DNA of 7,721 nt from Pseudomonadota bacterium (GTDB lineage Bacteria > Pseudomonadota > Alphaproteobacteria > Micropepsales > Micropepsaceae): the NCBI GenBank assembly GCA_021817355.1, contig JAKAVI010000224.1:1-7721 (forward strand), in the 5' to 3' direction. How positions within the stretch are numbered: position 1 is the first letter of the stretch; each line of letters starts with the position of its first letter. Under the pieces are notes generated by a model, which made no database searches, was not told where the DNA came from, and saw only the letters and a program-made list of their open reading frames with translations. This document shows, piece after piece, positions 1-6,256 of this stretch. Both the position numbers and the translations under genes were made by a program.

Positions 1-1002
1 ACCGGCCTTCGCCGAGGCCACGCGATCCTCTGCGGCGGAGATGTTCTGTTCGGAGGCTGCGATGTCAGGCCGATTTTTGAGCGCAACTTTTCTAAGGGCC
101 GCGTCACGCAACCGCCCCGCCGTTGATGTGAGGTTCTGCATTTGCGGAAAAGCTCTCGACATCGTTGGCAGCTCCGCTGATTCCTTGCTGCCAACGAGCA
201 GGGCCAGATACATACGGCATTGTGCTACATTTTCGCGGGACTGGGCGAGTTCCGAGTCGCGTCGGATTTCCTTAGCAGCGGCGATTTCCACCGTGGCCAT
301 ATCAATCTGGCCGGACTTCTGCTGAGCGCGCAACGCCTCAATATTGCGGTCCGCACGAGCTTTCTCCGCCTCCAGTATTTGGCTCATTTCCTGCGCGGCA
401 ATACAGCGCCAATATGTCTGGACCGCATCGGAAACGGCCTGCTGCCGTGCTGCAGCGAGCTCGTAAATTGAGCCAGACTCCTCCCTGAGGGCTGCGCGTT
501 CATTGGCTGCCGCCGTATTGTCTTCGTCGAAGACATGCAGAAGGGGAATCTCCAGGTTAACGAAGGGAAGGGGACGTACCGCGCCAAAGGTTTGCGCGCG
601 TGATGCGTTTGCCACCGGAAAATAGCTGATACCAGGCTCAATTCGAATGCCGTTGTGAAAAAGATGGCTTACTCCCACCTCGACCTGAACATTGGAACTC
701 GACTCCGAAGTGTTGGTCAGAACATCGTACCCTTGAACAAGCTGGGCCCTGGGAAAATAGAGTCGCCTCCATCCTGCGCGCGCCGTGGTACGCCAATCGA
801 ACGCACCCTTAGCTTCACGGAGCTGCGCTTCGGCAAGTTTGAGCTTGATATCAGCGTGCTTCACCTTCTGGCCACGCCCGAGGGCGGCCTGGATTACCGC
901 ATCGAGCTGCAATCCTTTCACCTTTGCCTGAGCCGGCGATAGAAGCGGTGTAGCTCCTATTGCAAAGACACAAAGTAGGGTCCCCATCCGCCACACAGTC
1001 AT
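1..1002 (-). CDS. TolC-type outer-membrane efflux protein (3' end beyond the window)
   Basis: This is the outer-membrane channel of a tripartite exporter, the exit duct for the DevBCA-type pump encoded just upstream. The reading frame is open from the ATG at 1002 to base 1, giving 334 residues; TolC-family proteins are usually about 430-480 residues, so the last quarter is missing only because the window ends. Residues 1-26 form a typical Sec signal peptide (basic start, hydrophobic core, LSPAQA before the likely cut). The rest has the alternating long helices of the family (about 34-66, 163-270, 292-334), and the diagnostic RPDI followed by AxEQNISAAEDRVASAKA lies at 311-333 in the second helical repeat. 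The ATG overlaps the ATPase stop in an ATGA arrangement, with no clear Shine-Dalgarno sequence, which suggests translation coupled to the ATPase gene. The family call is firm; the exact partner and substrate are inferred from operon position. Confidence 0.9.
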   Translation of the reverse strand, partial: MTVWRMGTLLCVFAIGATPLLSPAQAKVKGLQLDAVIQAALGRGQKVKHADIKLKLAEAQLREAKGAFDWRTTARAGWRRLYFPRAQLVQGYDVLTNTSESSSNVQVEVGVSHLFHNGIRIEPGISYFPVANASRAQTFGAVRPLPFVNLEIPLLHVFDEDNTAAANERAALREESGSIYELAAARQQAVSDAVQTYWRCIAAQEMSQILEAEKARADRNIEALRAQQKSGQIDMATVEIAAAKEIRRDSELAQSRENVAQCRMYLALLVGSKESAELPTMSRAFPQMQNLTSTAGRLRDAALRKVALKNRPDIAASEQNISAAEDRVASAKAG

Positions 1003-1727
1003 TTGTGCTGCACCATTTGGCCATCTTCCAAGCGTATAATATGATCAGCAAATTCAAAAATCCGCTCGTCGTGGGTGACGATCAGTGCGCTGGCCCCGTT
1101 GCGACGGACATGTTCCCTGATCAGATTGACCACAAGCATCGATGATGCGTGATCAAGCGAAGCCGTCGGCTCATCACCGAGAATCAACTTGGGGCCGTTC
1201 ATAAGTGCCCGGGCAACCGCAACGCGCTGCTTCTGACCGGTTGATAGCTCGCCCGGAAAGGCGTGAAGATGCTCGGCCATGTTTAGCCGCGTCAGGATGC
1301 CAAGCGCTTTTTCCATCGCCTCGGATCGGGATAGCGGTATGGTCCCCAGCTCGGTCGCAAGCCAAAGCGTACGGAAAACGCTGATCGCCCCGAAAAGATT
1401 GTGATCCTGGAAAATGAACCCTATCTTTCGGCGGAGGTCGCGGGACCGCCGTTCGGTGCCGGTGGCGAGTCTCATTCCAAGCACATCTATATGACCGCTT
1501 TGAAGGTTTCTGATCGCTCCAATAAGGGTAAGCAGCGTGGTCTTGCCTGCGCCGGAATGTCCCGTAAGGACCACAAATCTCCCCGGCTCAAGCACGAGGT
1601 TCACGTTCTCTAAAACGGTCTTCTGATTGATACCTTCGTCATACGCGTAACTGACGCCCCGTACGACTACTGTGGGAGCCAGTTCTGCAGATACAAGTGT
1701 GCCTTGGGTGACGTCTACCATAACCAT
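999..1727 (-). CDS. devA: DevA-family ABC transporter ATP-binding protein
   Basis: This is the cytoplasmic nucleotide-binding subunit of 242 residues, which powers the adjacent DevC-like permease by ATP hydrolysis. All expected motifs are visible: Walker A GHSGAGKTT (56-64), Q-loop FIFQDHN (Gln107), signature LSTGQKQR (161-168), Walker B LILGDEP (181-187, catalytic Glu186), D-loop SLD (190-192) and H-loop His219 in LIVTHDERIFEFADHI. The signature has Thr where LSGGQ has Gly. The final stretch ADHIIRLEDGQM is typical of DevA/MacB/LolD-like ATPases, and the DevC-type permease next door favours DevA. I chose the ATG at 1727 because it forms a TGATG one-base overlap with the permease stop. A longer open frame runs upstream to 2012, but that part only shadows the permease C-terminus. 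A second ATG two codons downstream (1721) is a possible alternative start. Confidence 0.93.
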   Translation of the reverse strand: MVMVDVTQGTLVSAELAPTVVVRGVSYAYDEGINQKTVLENVNLVLEPGRFVVLTGHSGAGKTTLLTLIGAIRNLQSGHIDVLGMRLATGTERRSRDLRRKIGFIFQDHNLFGAISVFRTLWLATELGTIPLSRSEAMEKALGILTRLNMAEHLHAFPGELSTGQKQRVAVARALMNGPKLILGDEPTASLDHASSMLVVNLIREHVRRNGASALIVTHDERIFEFADHIIRLEDGQMVQHK

Positions 1728-2896
1728 CAGTAAAGTTCGGTGGGCGCGGGAGCGAGAATGTGCCGGCAGGCCATGTCCGCCGCGAACGCCGACACGCCCA
1801 CAGTCGGAATGCCGACCACAAGTAGAATGTCCATGCCGAGCGTGATGGGCATCCCTGTTGCATCGCCCAGCAGCCAATATGCGGCCATGGCGCCGATCCC
1901 TCCCACAACAAGACTGGCCAGTGCCAGCAGGACGCCCTGCTCGATCATTACCCGGCGAAAGAAGGAGTTTGAAAAACCCATGACCCGAAGCGTGGCATAC
2001 TCCTTGGCGCAATCAAAAATTTGGTTATAAAGGGTCTGATAGCAAATGATCGCACCTATCACCAAGCCCGCCGCCGCGCCCAGTCCAAATATAAAGCCGA
2101 TAGGGGCTGCACGCAGCGTGAAGGCGATTTCACGGACATAGGCGTCATGTGGTGTCATGACGGTAACATCGCCCGGCAGCAGCGCGCGCAATTTATGTTC
2201 GGCCAGCGTTATGTTCGTTCCTGGTTTGAGGCGGATGACACCCATGATCGGCCGTGCATTGGGATCAGTTGAGAGCCATGTCCCCTCGCTCATGAAAACC
2301 GCTCCGTCCATAATCATATCGGGCCCGAAATCAACCAATCCTGCGACGCCGTAGGTTTGGTTGTTTAATTCTATTTCCTTCCCGCGTGAAATCTGTCCGA
2401 ATAGCGGGCGCGACAGCCGATCGAATAGAATGGCGTTGGGCTTTTGCAGCTCCTCCTTAACCTTTGTAGGGTTGCCGATATCCAGCGGCATCGCATCGGC
2501 TGGAAAGGCGAAGGCGATCACGCGGTGTACGGAGCGAGCCGGGGGGTTTCGCAGCAGCATGCCGCCTTCGTAAATGGGGATGGCTTGTTCGACCTCCTTG
2601 TAACCCAAAGCCTGTGCGAGTCTGACGCGATCAAATCGTCTCCAGTCATGAAGGCTGGTCCGGGCCGCGCTCATGATGATAAGGTCGCCGCGTACCAGCG
2701 TGGCAATGCGCGCCTGCGCCTGCAGAATGGAAATCAGGAAGCCGACCTCTACGAACATAACCAGCACGCCTACTGCAAGGCCAGTCACCGACGCACCAAA
2801 CGCGACGGAATCAGACGCCGCCAACCTCACTCCCAAAAGAAAGGACGCCGGCAGGCGTTCGACAAAAGATCGAAGCTTATGGGCCAATCGCGACAT
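1727..2896 (-). CDS. devC: DevC-family ABC transporter permease (FtsX-like fold)
   Basis: This is the inner-membrane subunit of the exporter. With the chosen start it has 389 residues, close to the family's usual 380-390. Layout: one membrane helix near the N-terminus (about 32-56), a large periplasmic domain (about 57-262) containing NAILFDRLSRPLFG (154-167), then three C-terminal helices (about 264-288, 319-344, 354-376). This is the MacB/FtsX topology of a type VII ABC system. DevC hallmarks are the run IGFIFGLGAAAGLVIGAIICYQ (266-287) and the coupling-helix stretch KEYATLRVMGFS (298-309). I chose the ATG at 2896 because GGAGGT lies just upstream and the length then fits the family. The frame stays open to an ATG at 2956, which would add 20 residues and lacks a good ribosome site. 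The gene overlaps the fusion-protein gene by 20 bases and the ATPase gene by one. Confidence 0.9.
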   Translation of the reverse strand: MSRLAHKLRSFVERLPASFLLGVRLAASDSVAFGASVTGLAVGVLVMFVEVGFLISILQAQARIATLVRGDLIIMSAARTSLHDWRRFDRVRLAQALGYKEVEQAIPIYEGGMLLRNPPARSVHRVIAFAFPADAMPLDIGNPTKVKEELQKPNAILFDRLSRPLFGQISRGKEIELNNQTYGVAGLVDFGPDMIMDGAVFMSEGTWLSTDPNARPIMGVIRLKPGTNITLAEHKLRALLPGDVTVMTPHDAYVREIAFTLRAAPIGFIFGLGAAAGLVIGAIICYQTLYNQIFDCAKEYATLRVMGFSNSFFRRVMIEQGVLLALASLVVGGIGAMAAYWLLGDATGMPITLGMDILLVVGIPTVGVSAFAADMACRHILAPAPTELY

Positions 2897-3851
2897 TGAC
2901 CTCCATACCAACGAGACGGTCCGCCGGAGCCGCATTGTCGAGTCTGATGCGTACATTTCCGATTTCGGTGTGCGGATCTATCATGCGGCCGACTTCCTCC
3001 ACGCGCCCTTGAAGGGGGGCCGCCAGCGCGTGAGACCGGATGGTGGCTCGCATGCCCGGGCGCAGGTGCAGGATGTCACCTTCGTAGACTTGACAAAGTA
3101 CATACATGACCCCGAGATCGCCCATCTCAATCGCGGCGCCGTTTCCAAGCTGTGTTCCCACCGTCTGATTGATCCGTAAAATCGATCCATCAATCGGCGC
3201 GCGCAGGTCAGCACCCTGCAGTGCCAGATCGTAAAGTCGCTGTGCGGACACCAACGCGCTTCGCGTTTTTGTCCTGGTAACGCGCAATTTATCCTGCTCG
3301 GCACGCAGGGACAGCCGGGCTTGTGTCGCTGCAGCCTCAAGGAGGTCGAGCTTCTTTTTCGAAACAAGAGCACTTCCCATCGCCTTGTATATGCGCGCCG
3401 AGGCGTTCGCCTGCGCGGCGACAGAGCTGGCGAGGTGGACAGCTGCGGTTTGCGCCGCAACCTCTTCAACGGCGAGCTTCCTTGCGGCATCGAGCTGGCT
3501 CTTTGCCGTTGCAATGTCGCTTTGGGGTGTAACCCCCTGCGTGCTCATTAGCAACGTCCCGGTCTTGACGACTTCACCAACATGAACATACACGGCAAGC
3601 ACGCGCGAACCAGGCGAGCCTATGATATCCACGACGCCGCTTTCCGGGACGATTTGACCGACGGCCCCGATTGTCAAACCGCCCGCATTACGAGCGGCGG
3701 CCGGAATGGAAAAGCATGCTGTTGCCGCTAGAACCTGGGCCAGAAGCACACTGCGGCGCAAAACTGTGCGCCTCAACGGCCGCACGTGTTTGGTGCCGTC
3801 CAGCCTTAAAAAGTCCCGCGCCATATCTATAAGTCGGGAAAACAATCGCAT
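2877..3851 (-). CDS. DevB/HlyD-type periplasmic membrane-fusion protein
   Basis: This 324-residue adaptor links the DevC/DevA inner-membrane pump to the TolC-type channel across the periplasm. A basic N-terminus (RPLRRTVLRR, 24-33) precedes one hydrophobic segment (about 34-52) that serves as an anchor or signal sequence. Next come the first lipoyl/barrel half (about 58-105: GAVGQIVPESG, then VLAVYVHVGEVVKTGTLL), a long Ala/Gln-rich helical hairpin (about 112-212), the second lipoyl half with the family-typical ADLRAPIDGSIL (214-225), and a beta-barrel domain (about 243-322) with VYEGDILHLRPGM. At 324 residues it is short among HlyD proteins, mainly because the hairpin is short. It is the first gene of the exporter operon. 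The ATG at 3851 has only a weak purine stretch upstream (GGAAATG); an ATG at 3824 is possible but has no ribosome site. The family assignment is firm; DevB rather than another HlyD branch is inferred from the partner genes. Confidence 0.9.
   Translation of the reverse strand: MRLFSRLIDMARDFLRLDGTKHVRPLRRTVLRRSVLLAQVLAATACFSIPAAARNAGGLTIGAVGQIVPESGVVDIIGSPGSRVLAVYVHVGEVVKTGTLLMSTQGVTPQSDIATAKSQLDAARKLAVEEVAAQTAAVHLASSVAAQANASARIYKAMGSALVSKKKLDLLEAAATQARLSLRAEQDKLRVTRTKTRSALVSAQRLYDLALQGADLRAPIDGSILRINQTVGTQLGNGAAIEMGDLGVMYVLCQVYEGDILHLRPGMRATIRSHALAAPLQGRVEEVGRMIDPHTEIGNVRIRLDNAAPADRLVGMEVNVAIGP
2899..2904 (-). promoter_or_regulatory. Ribosome binding site GGAGGT for the permease
   Basis: GGAGGT reads 2904 to 2899 on the minus strand, two bases before the ATG at 2896. 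The spacing is short, but it is the only strong Shine-Dalgarno sequence near any candidate permease start. It lies inside the codons for Glu-Val near the end of the upstream fusion-protein gene, so ribosomes finishing that gene pass directly over it. It decides the choice of 2896 over the in-frame ATGs at 2935 and 2956. Confidence 0.6.
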
Positions 3852-4110
3852 TGGGACATTTCCATTGCCAAATTTCGCGCTAAGCCCTTACACGACAGCG
3901 CGCTCGATGCATCAAATGTGAAACCCCGGCTCACCGAAAGGCGCAATTGGCCGACAGTTCCGCAATCATAACATGGTTAGCCTTTGGAAAATCAAGGCCC
4001 GCGGGTCTGAGTCACAAGGAAATTGGGTGAAGGCGTAAGTTGGATACCGTGACAACTGCTCTGCGGGTTCCCAGCGAGGGGATGGCACTTTCCGAATACT
4101 TCTTGAGCCT

Positions 4111-4125
4111 GCACCGGATCGGTGC
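4111..4125. repeat. Short GC-rich inverted repeat (6-bp stem, 3-base loop)
   Basis: GCACCG at 4111-4116 and CGGTGC at 4120-4125 are exact reverse complements around a GAT loop. No run of T follows on either strand, so it does not look like an intrinsic terminator. It could be chance in GC-rich DNA. Confidence 0.35.
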
Positions 4126-4358
4126 CGGCCGAGAAAAGCCATTTATCCTCTGAATGAGGGGCTGCTCTTGGCACTCGTGGTGGAAGCTAACCGTAGCTGT
4201 CCGCCCCACCGGCTTCGCACAGCGCGGGTTAACAACCTTCGAGCGCGAGAGGTTAAGCTACCAATTCGTCCACAGGCCCCTGCAAGTTTCAGGTTATCGA
4301 GCACAGGATTGGCGAACGGCTTTAACTCAAGCGGCCGCCCGCAATGAACGGGGCTGCC

Positions 4359-4592
4359 ATGCCAGCTAAACAACTATCAATGCGTCGGAGACGCGATGTT
4401 TTACGTTCGCAATATGCCCAGGCCCTGCGCGAGCGCCACATGTACAGAGGAGCGCCGGCGAGCGCTCCCGACGACCTCCCAAACGAGCAGGCGATAGCTC
4501 CGCTGAGCGCCTGCGCACCGCGGTACTCTAACTTGACGTACGAAGAGTTTTCGGTCCACTCCCTTACGCTGGAGTGGACGTGGCTAGGTTGA
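4359..4592 (+). pseudogene. Degenerate N-terminal remnant of an IS21-family IstA-like transposase
   Basis: From the ATG at 4359 the plus strand encodes MPAKQLSMRRRRDVLRSQYA, which strongly recalls the IstA start of IS21 elements (typically MPxxRLSMRKIREVLRLxx followed by GLSxRQIARSLG). The next residues, ALRERHMYRG, fit the beginning of the IstA helix-turn-helix, after which similarity is lost. Around 4463-4505 another frame gives a PPKRAGDSS-like stretch that could match the IstA linker. Near the end, EEFSVHSLTLEWTW (about 4541-4582) recalls the IstA segment HKHLTLQLLWEEY. The frame stops at 4592 after 77 codons, whereas intact IstA is about 400-520 residues. No IstB gene, catalytic DDE region or clear terminal repeat is present, so this is at most a dead fragment. 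Recognition is from memory of the family pattern. It may alternatively be a chance ORF. Confidence 0.45.
4554..4579. repeat. Perfect 9-bp inverted repeat (GTCCACTCC / GGAGTGGAC)
   Basis: GTCCACTCC at 4554-4562 and GGAGTGGAC at 4571-4579 are exact reverse complements separated by the 8-base loop CTTACGCT. Neither side carries a T tract, so a rho-independent terminator is unlikely. It lies within the 3' part of the IstA-like fragment, about 200 bases beyond the end of the GT87 gene. Possible roles are a protein-binding site, a leftover element end or an RNA hairpin in the transcript running past the GT87 gene. The sequence alone does not decide between these. Confidence 0.6.
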
Positions 4593-4776
4593 CGCGCCAG
4601 GCAAATTATACTCAGGCAGATATGGCACCTCGGGAATTGGCCTCGCCAAAATTGTAGAACGCCCCAAAATCCCTTACGCGTCGGGCCTATATTGACTAAA
4701 AAGCTTTTATCCTTGCGGCAATAACGTTAATTCTCAGACGTGGGCGCTAACACGCGGTCATCTGCTCAAATAACAT

Positions 4777-6003
4777 CTATGACATATTCTTACCTAAACG
4801 ATAGCAAGACAGTATATGATAGCTTGCAAGAATCCAAAACATTATGAGCAGAAAGTAAGGTGGATCATTTCTGACATAGACCGAAAAGAAATGCCCAGGA
4901 ACTAAAAAGCATAATCCTACCAGCCCACTTATCATAAGGCTGGTTACAACCAGTGCGCCCGGAGACGGCCACACGGCGCGCTTGATCAGGCAAGCAACAG
5001 GAAGAATTAGGGTCGGCAGGTCGTAGGTTCCTAGCCGCGGGAAACACAGTGCCGCAGAAAGCCACAGATAGGCCAAGACCTCTTGTGGTACCGGCTGGGT
5101 ATAAGCAACCCGGCACTTTGCCACACAGTGCCTCATGGTCAGGATGATCGTTCCAACGAACATGCCATATAAGGCGGCGGCAATAGGAACGGCGGAAGTC
5201 GCGATGTCTGAAATTCCGAACACATTACCGGTGAAATAGGTAGCTAGGCCGAAAAGGCCATTATGCTCATCGTGAAATTCATGCGCAAACTCGGCACTCG
5301 CAGATGACAGAAAATTTGCGAATAGACTTGGGTTTGCCCAGCGCATGGCCAGTGTATCCATCGCATAAATTACAACCACCATGCTGACCGGCCAAAATGC
5401 GTCTGATGGCGCAAGAACGAGCGGCACCAACAAAAACATTAGAAAAACGAATTTGAATTGACTGGCGATAAGGATGGCGACGTAAAAATATAGCGCGCGC
5501 CCTCGGACGAAGGCCCATAGGCCAAAGACAAGGCCGCAATAGAGGAGTATCGCGATATTGCCAGTCAGAAACGCCTTGAACGTGACGCGTCCCAATGTTG
5601 CAACAAGGGCTACCGCCACTATCCATCGCTCAGAACGTTGGAACAGTAACCTGCTTTGCAACGAGTATATGGCCACAAATGCGATAATTAGACCAACCAG
5701 ATAAATGCGCAGTACCGTTTCATAGGGCCACGCAAGGATATCTCTGAAGAGCCATACAATGTTGGGTGGATATACGAAGGGAAAACGAACAATAGGATCA
5801 ATCGCTTTAAGGGCTTCCAACGAGTAGGGGTTAAGGCCCTTATCCGCGGCATGCATCGCGACCACATACGTTCGGAAGTCCCAAAACGGATTCGAAGCGT
5901 GCAACAGATTGACGTAGAAATCCGCAACGACCGCCAGTGCGATAAGCACTATGACGCCGACCAGAATGCTCGCTCTATGAAAGGTAGTTTTATCGACTGG
6001 CAT
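4777..6003 (-). CDS. GT87/DUF2029-type polytopic membrane glycosyltransferase
   Basis: This 408-residue integral membrane protein has the features of GT-C glycosyltransferases of family GT87 (PimE-like mannosyltransferases, DUF2029), which transfer a sugar from a polyprenyl-phosphate donor on the outer face of the inner membrane. The first helix (about 11-33) is followed by an external loop with WDFRTYVVAMHAADKGLNPY (41-60). The Asp42 and the A-x(n)-G-x-NPY pattern are hallmarks, with Asp42 the likely catalytic base by analogy with PimE. FVYPP (76-80) is a second conserved patch, and GNIAILLY (148-155) plus SQFKF (181-185) correspond to the usual GQxN and K segments. About nine or ten hydrophobic segments fill the protein. 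The ATG at 6003 lacks a convincing ribosome site. Base composition looks somewhat more AT-rich than the exporter genes. The donor and acceptor cannot be told from sequence; a role in cell-surface glycan or glycolipid assembly is inferred from the neighbour. Confidence 0.78.
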   Translation of the reverse strand: MPVDKTTFHRASILVGVIVLIALAVVADFYVNLLHASNPFWDFRTYVVAMHAADKGLNPYSLEALKAIDPIVRFPFVYPPNIVWLFRDILAWPYETVLRIYLVGLIIAFVAIYSLQSRLLFQRSERWIVAVALVATLGRVTFKAFLTGNIAILLYCGLVFGLWAFVRGRALYFYVAILIASQFKFVFLMFLLVPLVLAPSDAFWPVSMVVVIYAMDTLAMRWANPSLFANFLSSASAEFAHEFHDEHNGLFGLATYFTGNVFGISDIATSAVPIAAALYGMFVGTIILTMRHCVAKCRVAYTQPVPQEVLAYLWLSAALCFPRLGTYDLPTLILPVACLIKRAVWPSPGALVVTSLMISGLVGLCFLVPGHFFSVYVRNDPPYFLLIMFWILASYHILSCYRLGKNMS

Positions 6004-6256
6004 TTGGTGTCAATGGAAAGCCAAAAGTCAAATTACAATACGCAGGCCCAACGTGGTTGACCTTCGGAATACTCAATACAATACGGTGGGTCCCGATTGT
6101 GTCCCCTGACACGGTGCACGAGCGTGTGGCGCTTATCGCCCCCGCCAGGACATCTATACACCGAGCTGTCTCTGGCGGCAGTCTGACTATTTGATCTTCG
6201 TTCAAGGAGCTCATGGGCTTAGGGTACTCTTGCACGGAAACTAAAAACCCAGGAAC
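6004..6256 (-). other. Gap between the two glycosyltransferase genes
   Basis: This 253-base spacer separates the upstream GINT1-like gene from the GT87 gene. A minus-strand frame starting ATGAGCTCC (6214, or 6235 for a longer form) runs to 5990 and overlaps the GT87 start by 14 bases. It encodes about 74-81 residues with no recognisable domain, no ribosome site and no strong protein character, so I do not call it a gene. A small perfect hairpin (GTGTC CCCT GACAC) sits at 6099-6112. The gap is long enough to carry a promoter for the GT87 gene, but I see no convincing -35/-10 pair. No clear terminator follows the upstream gene. Confidence 0.4.

Larger units (their letters stand above)
3852..4776. 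other. Long non-coding gap with decayed fragments upstream of the exporter operon
   Basis: These 925 bases contain no intact gene that I can support. The part next to 3851 must hold the 5' region of the exporter operon. The only promoter-like pair seen is TTGATT (3995-3990) and TATGAT (3970-3965) on the minus strand, with a poor 19-base spacer. From 4031 to 4150 one plus-strand frame stays open for about 40 codons without a recognisable family. An IS21-like transposase remnant and two inverted repeats are listed separately. No tRNA or other structured RNA gene was recognised, nor any nod box or sigma-54 -24/-12 element. The mixture of short open fragments and stops suggests decayed, previously mobile DNA. 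Confidence 0.5.

Noticed and set aside
1728..2012. N-terminal extension of the ATPase frame
   Set aside because: This 95-codon extension overlaps the well-matched DevC C-terminus in another frame, and ABC ATPase homology begins only after the ATG at 1727.
2897..2956. A longer permease start giving 20 extra residues
   Set aside because: No good ribosome site precedes the ATGs at 2956 or 2935, while GGAGGT precedes the ATG at 2896 and gives the usual family length.
2444..3179. Plus-strand open frames of 151 and 168 codons
   Set aside because: They are antisense to the permease and fusion-protein genes, are rich in Arg/Ser/Thr and show no recognisable motif.
3965..3995. TTGATT / TATGAT as a promoter for the exporter operon
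   Set aside because: The 19-base spacer is longer than the usual 16-18, and such weak matches are expected by chance in a gap this size.
3992..4209. Overlapping small ORFs on the minus strand in the gap
   Set aside because: They have unnatural composition and neither ribosome sites nor recognised similarity. The opposite strand is equally open over part of the stretch.
4221..4310. A possible tRNA-like stretch in the gap
   Set aside because: I could not pair an acceptor stem, and no T-loop consensus (GGTTCGAATCC-like) is present.
5990..6235. A small minus-strand ORF (74-81 residues) leading into the GT87 gene
   Set aside because: It has no ribosome site or domain and only a 14-base overlap with GT87. 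It is possible as a leader peptide but not supported.
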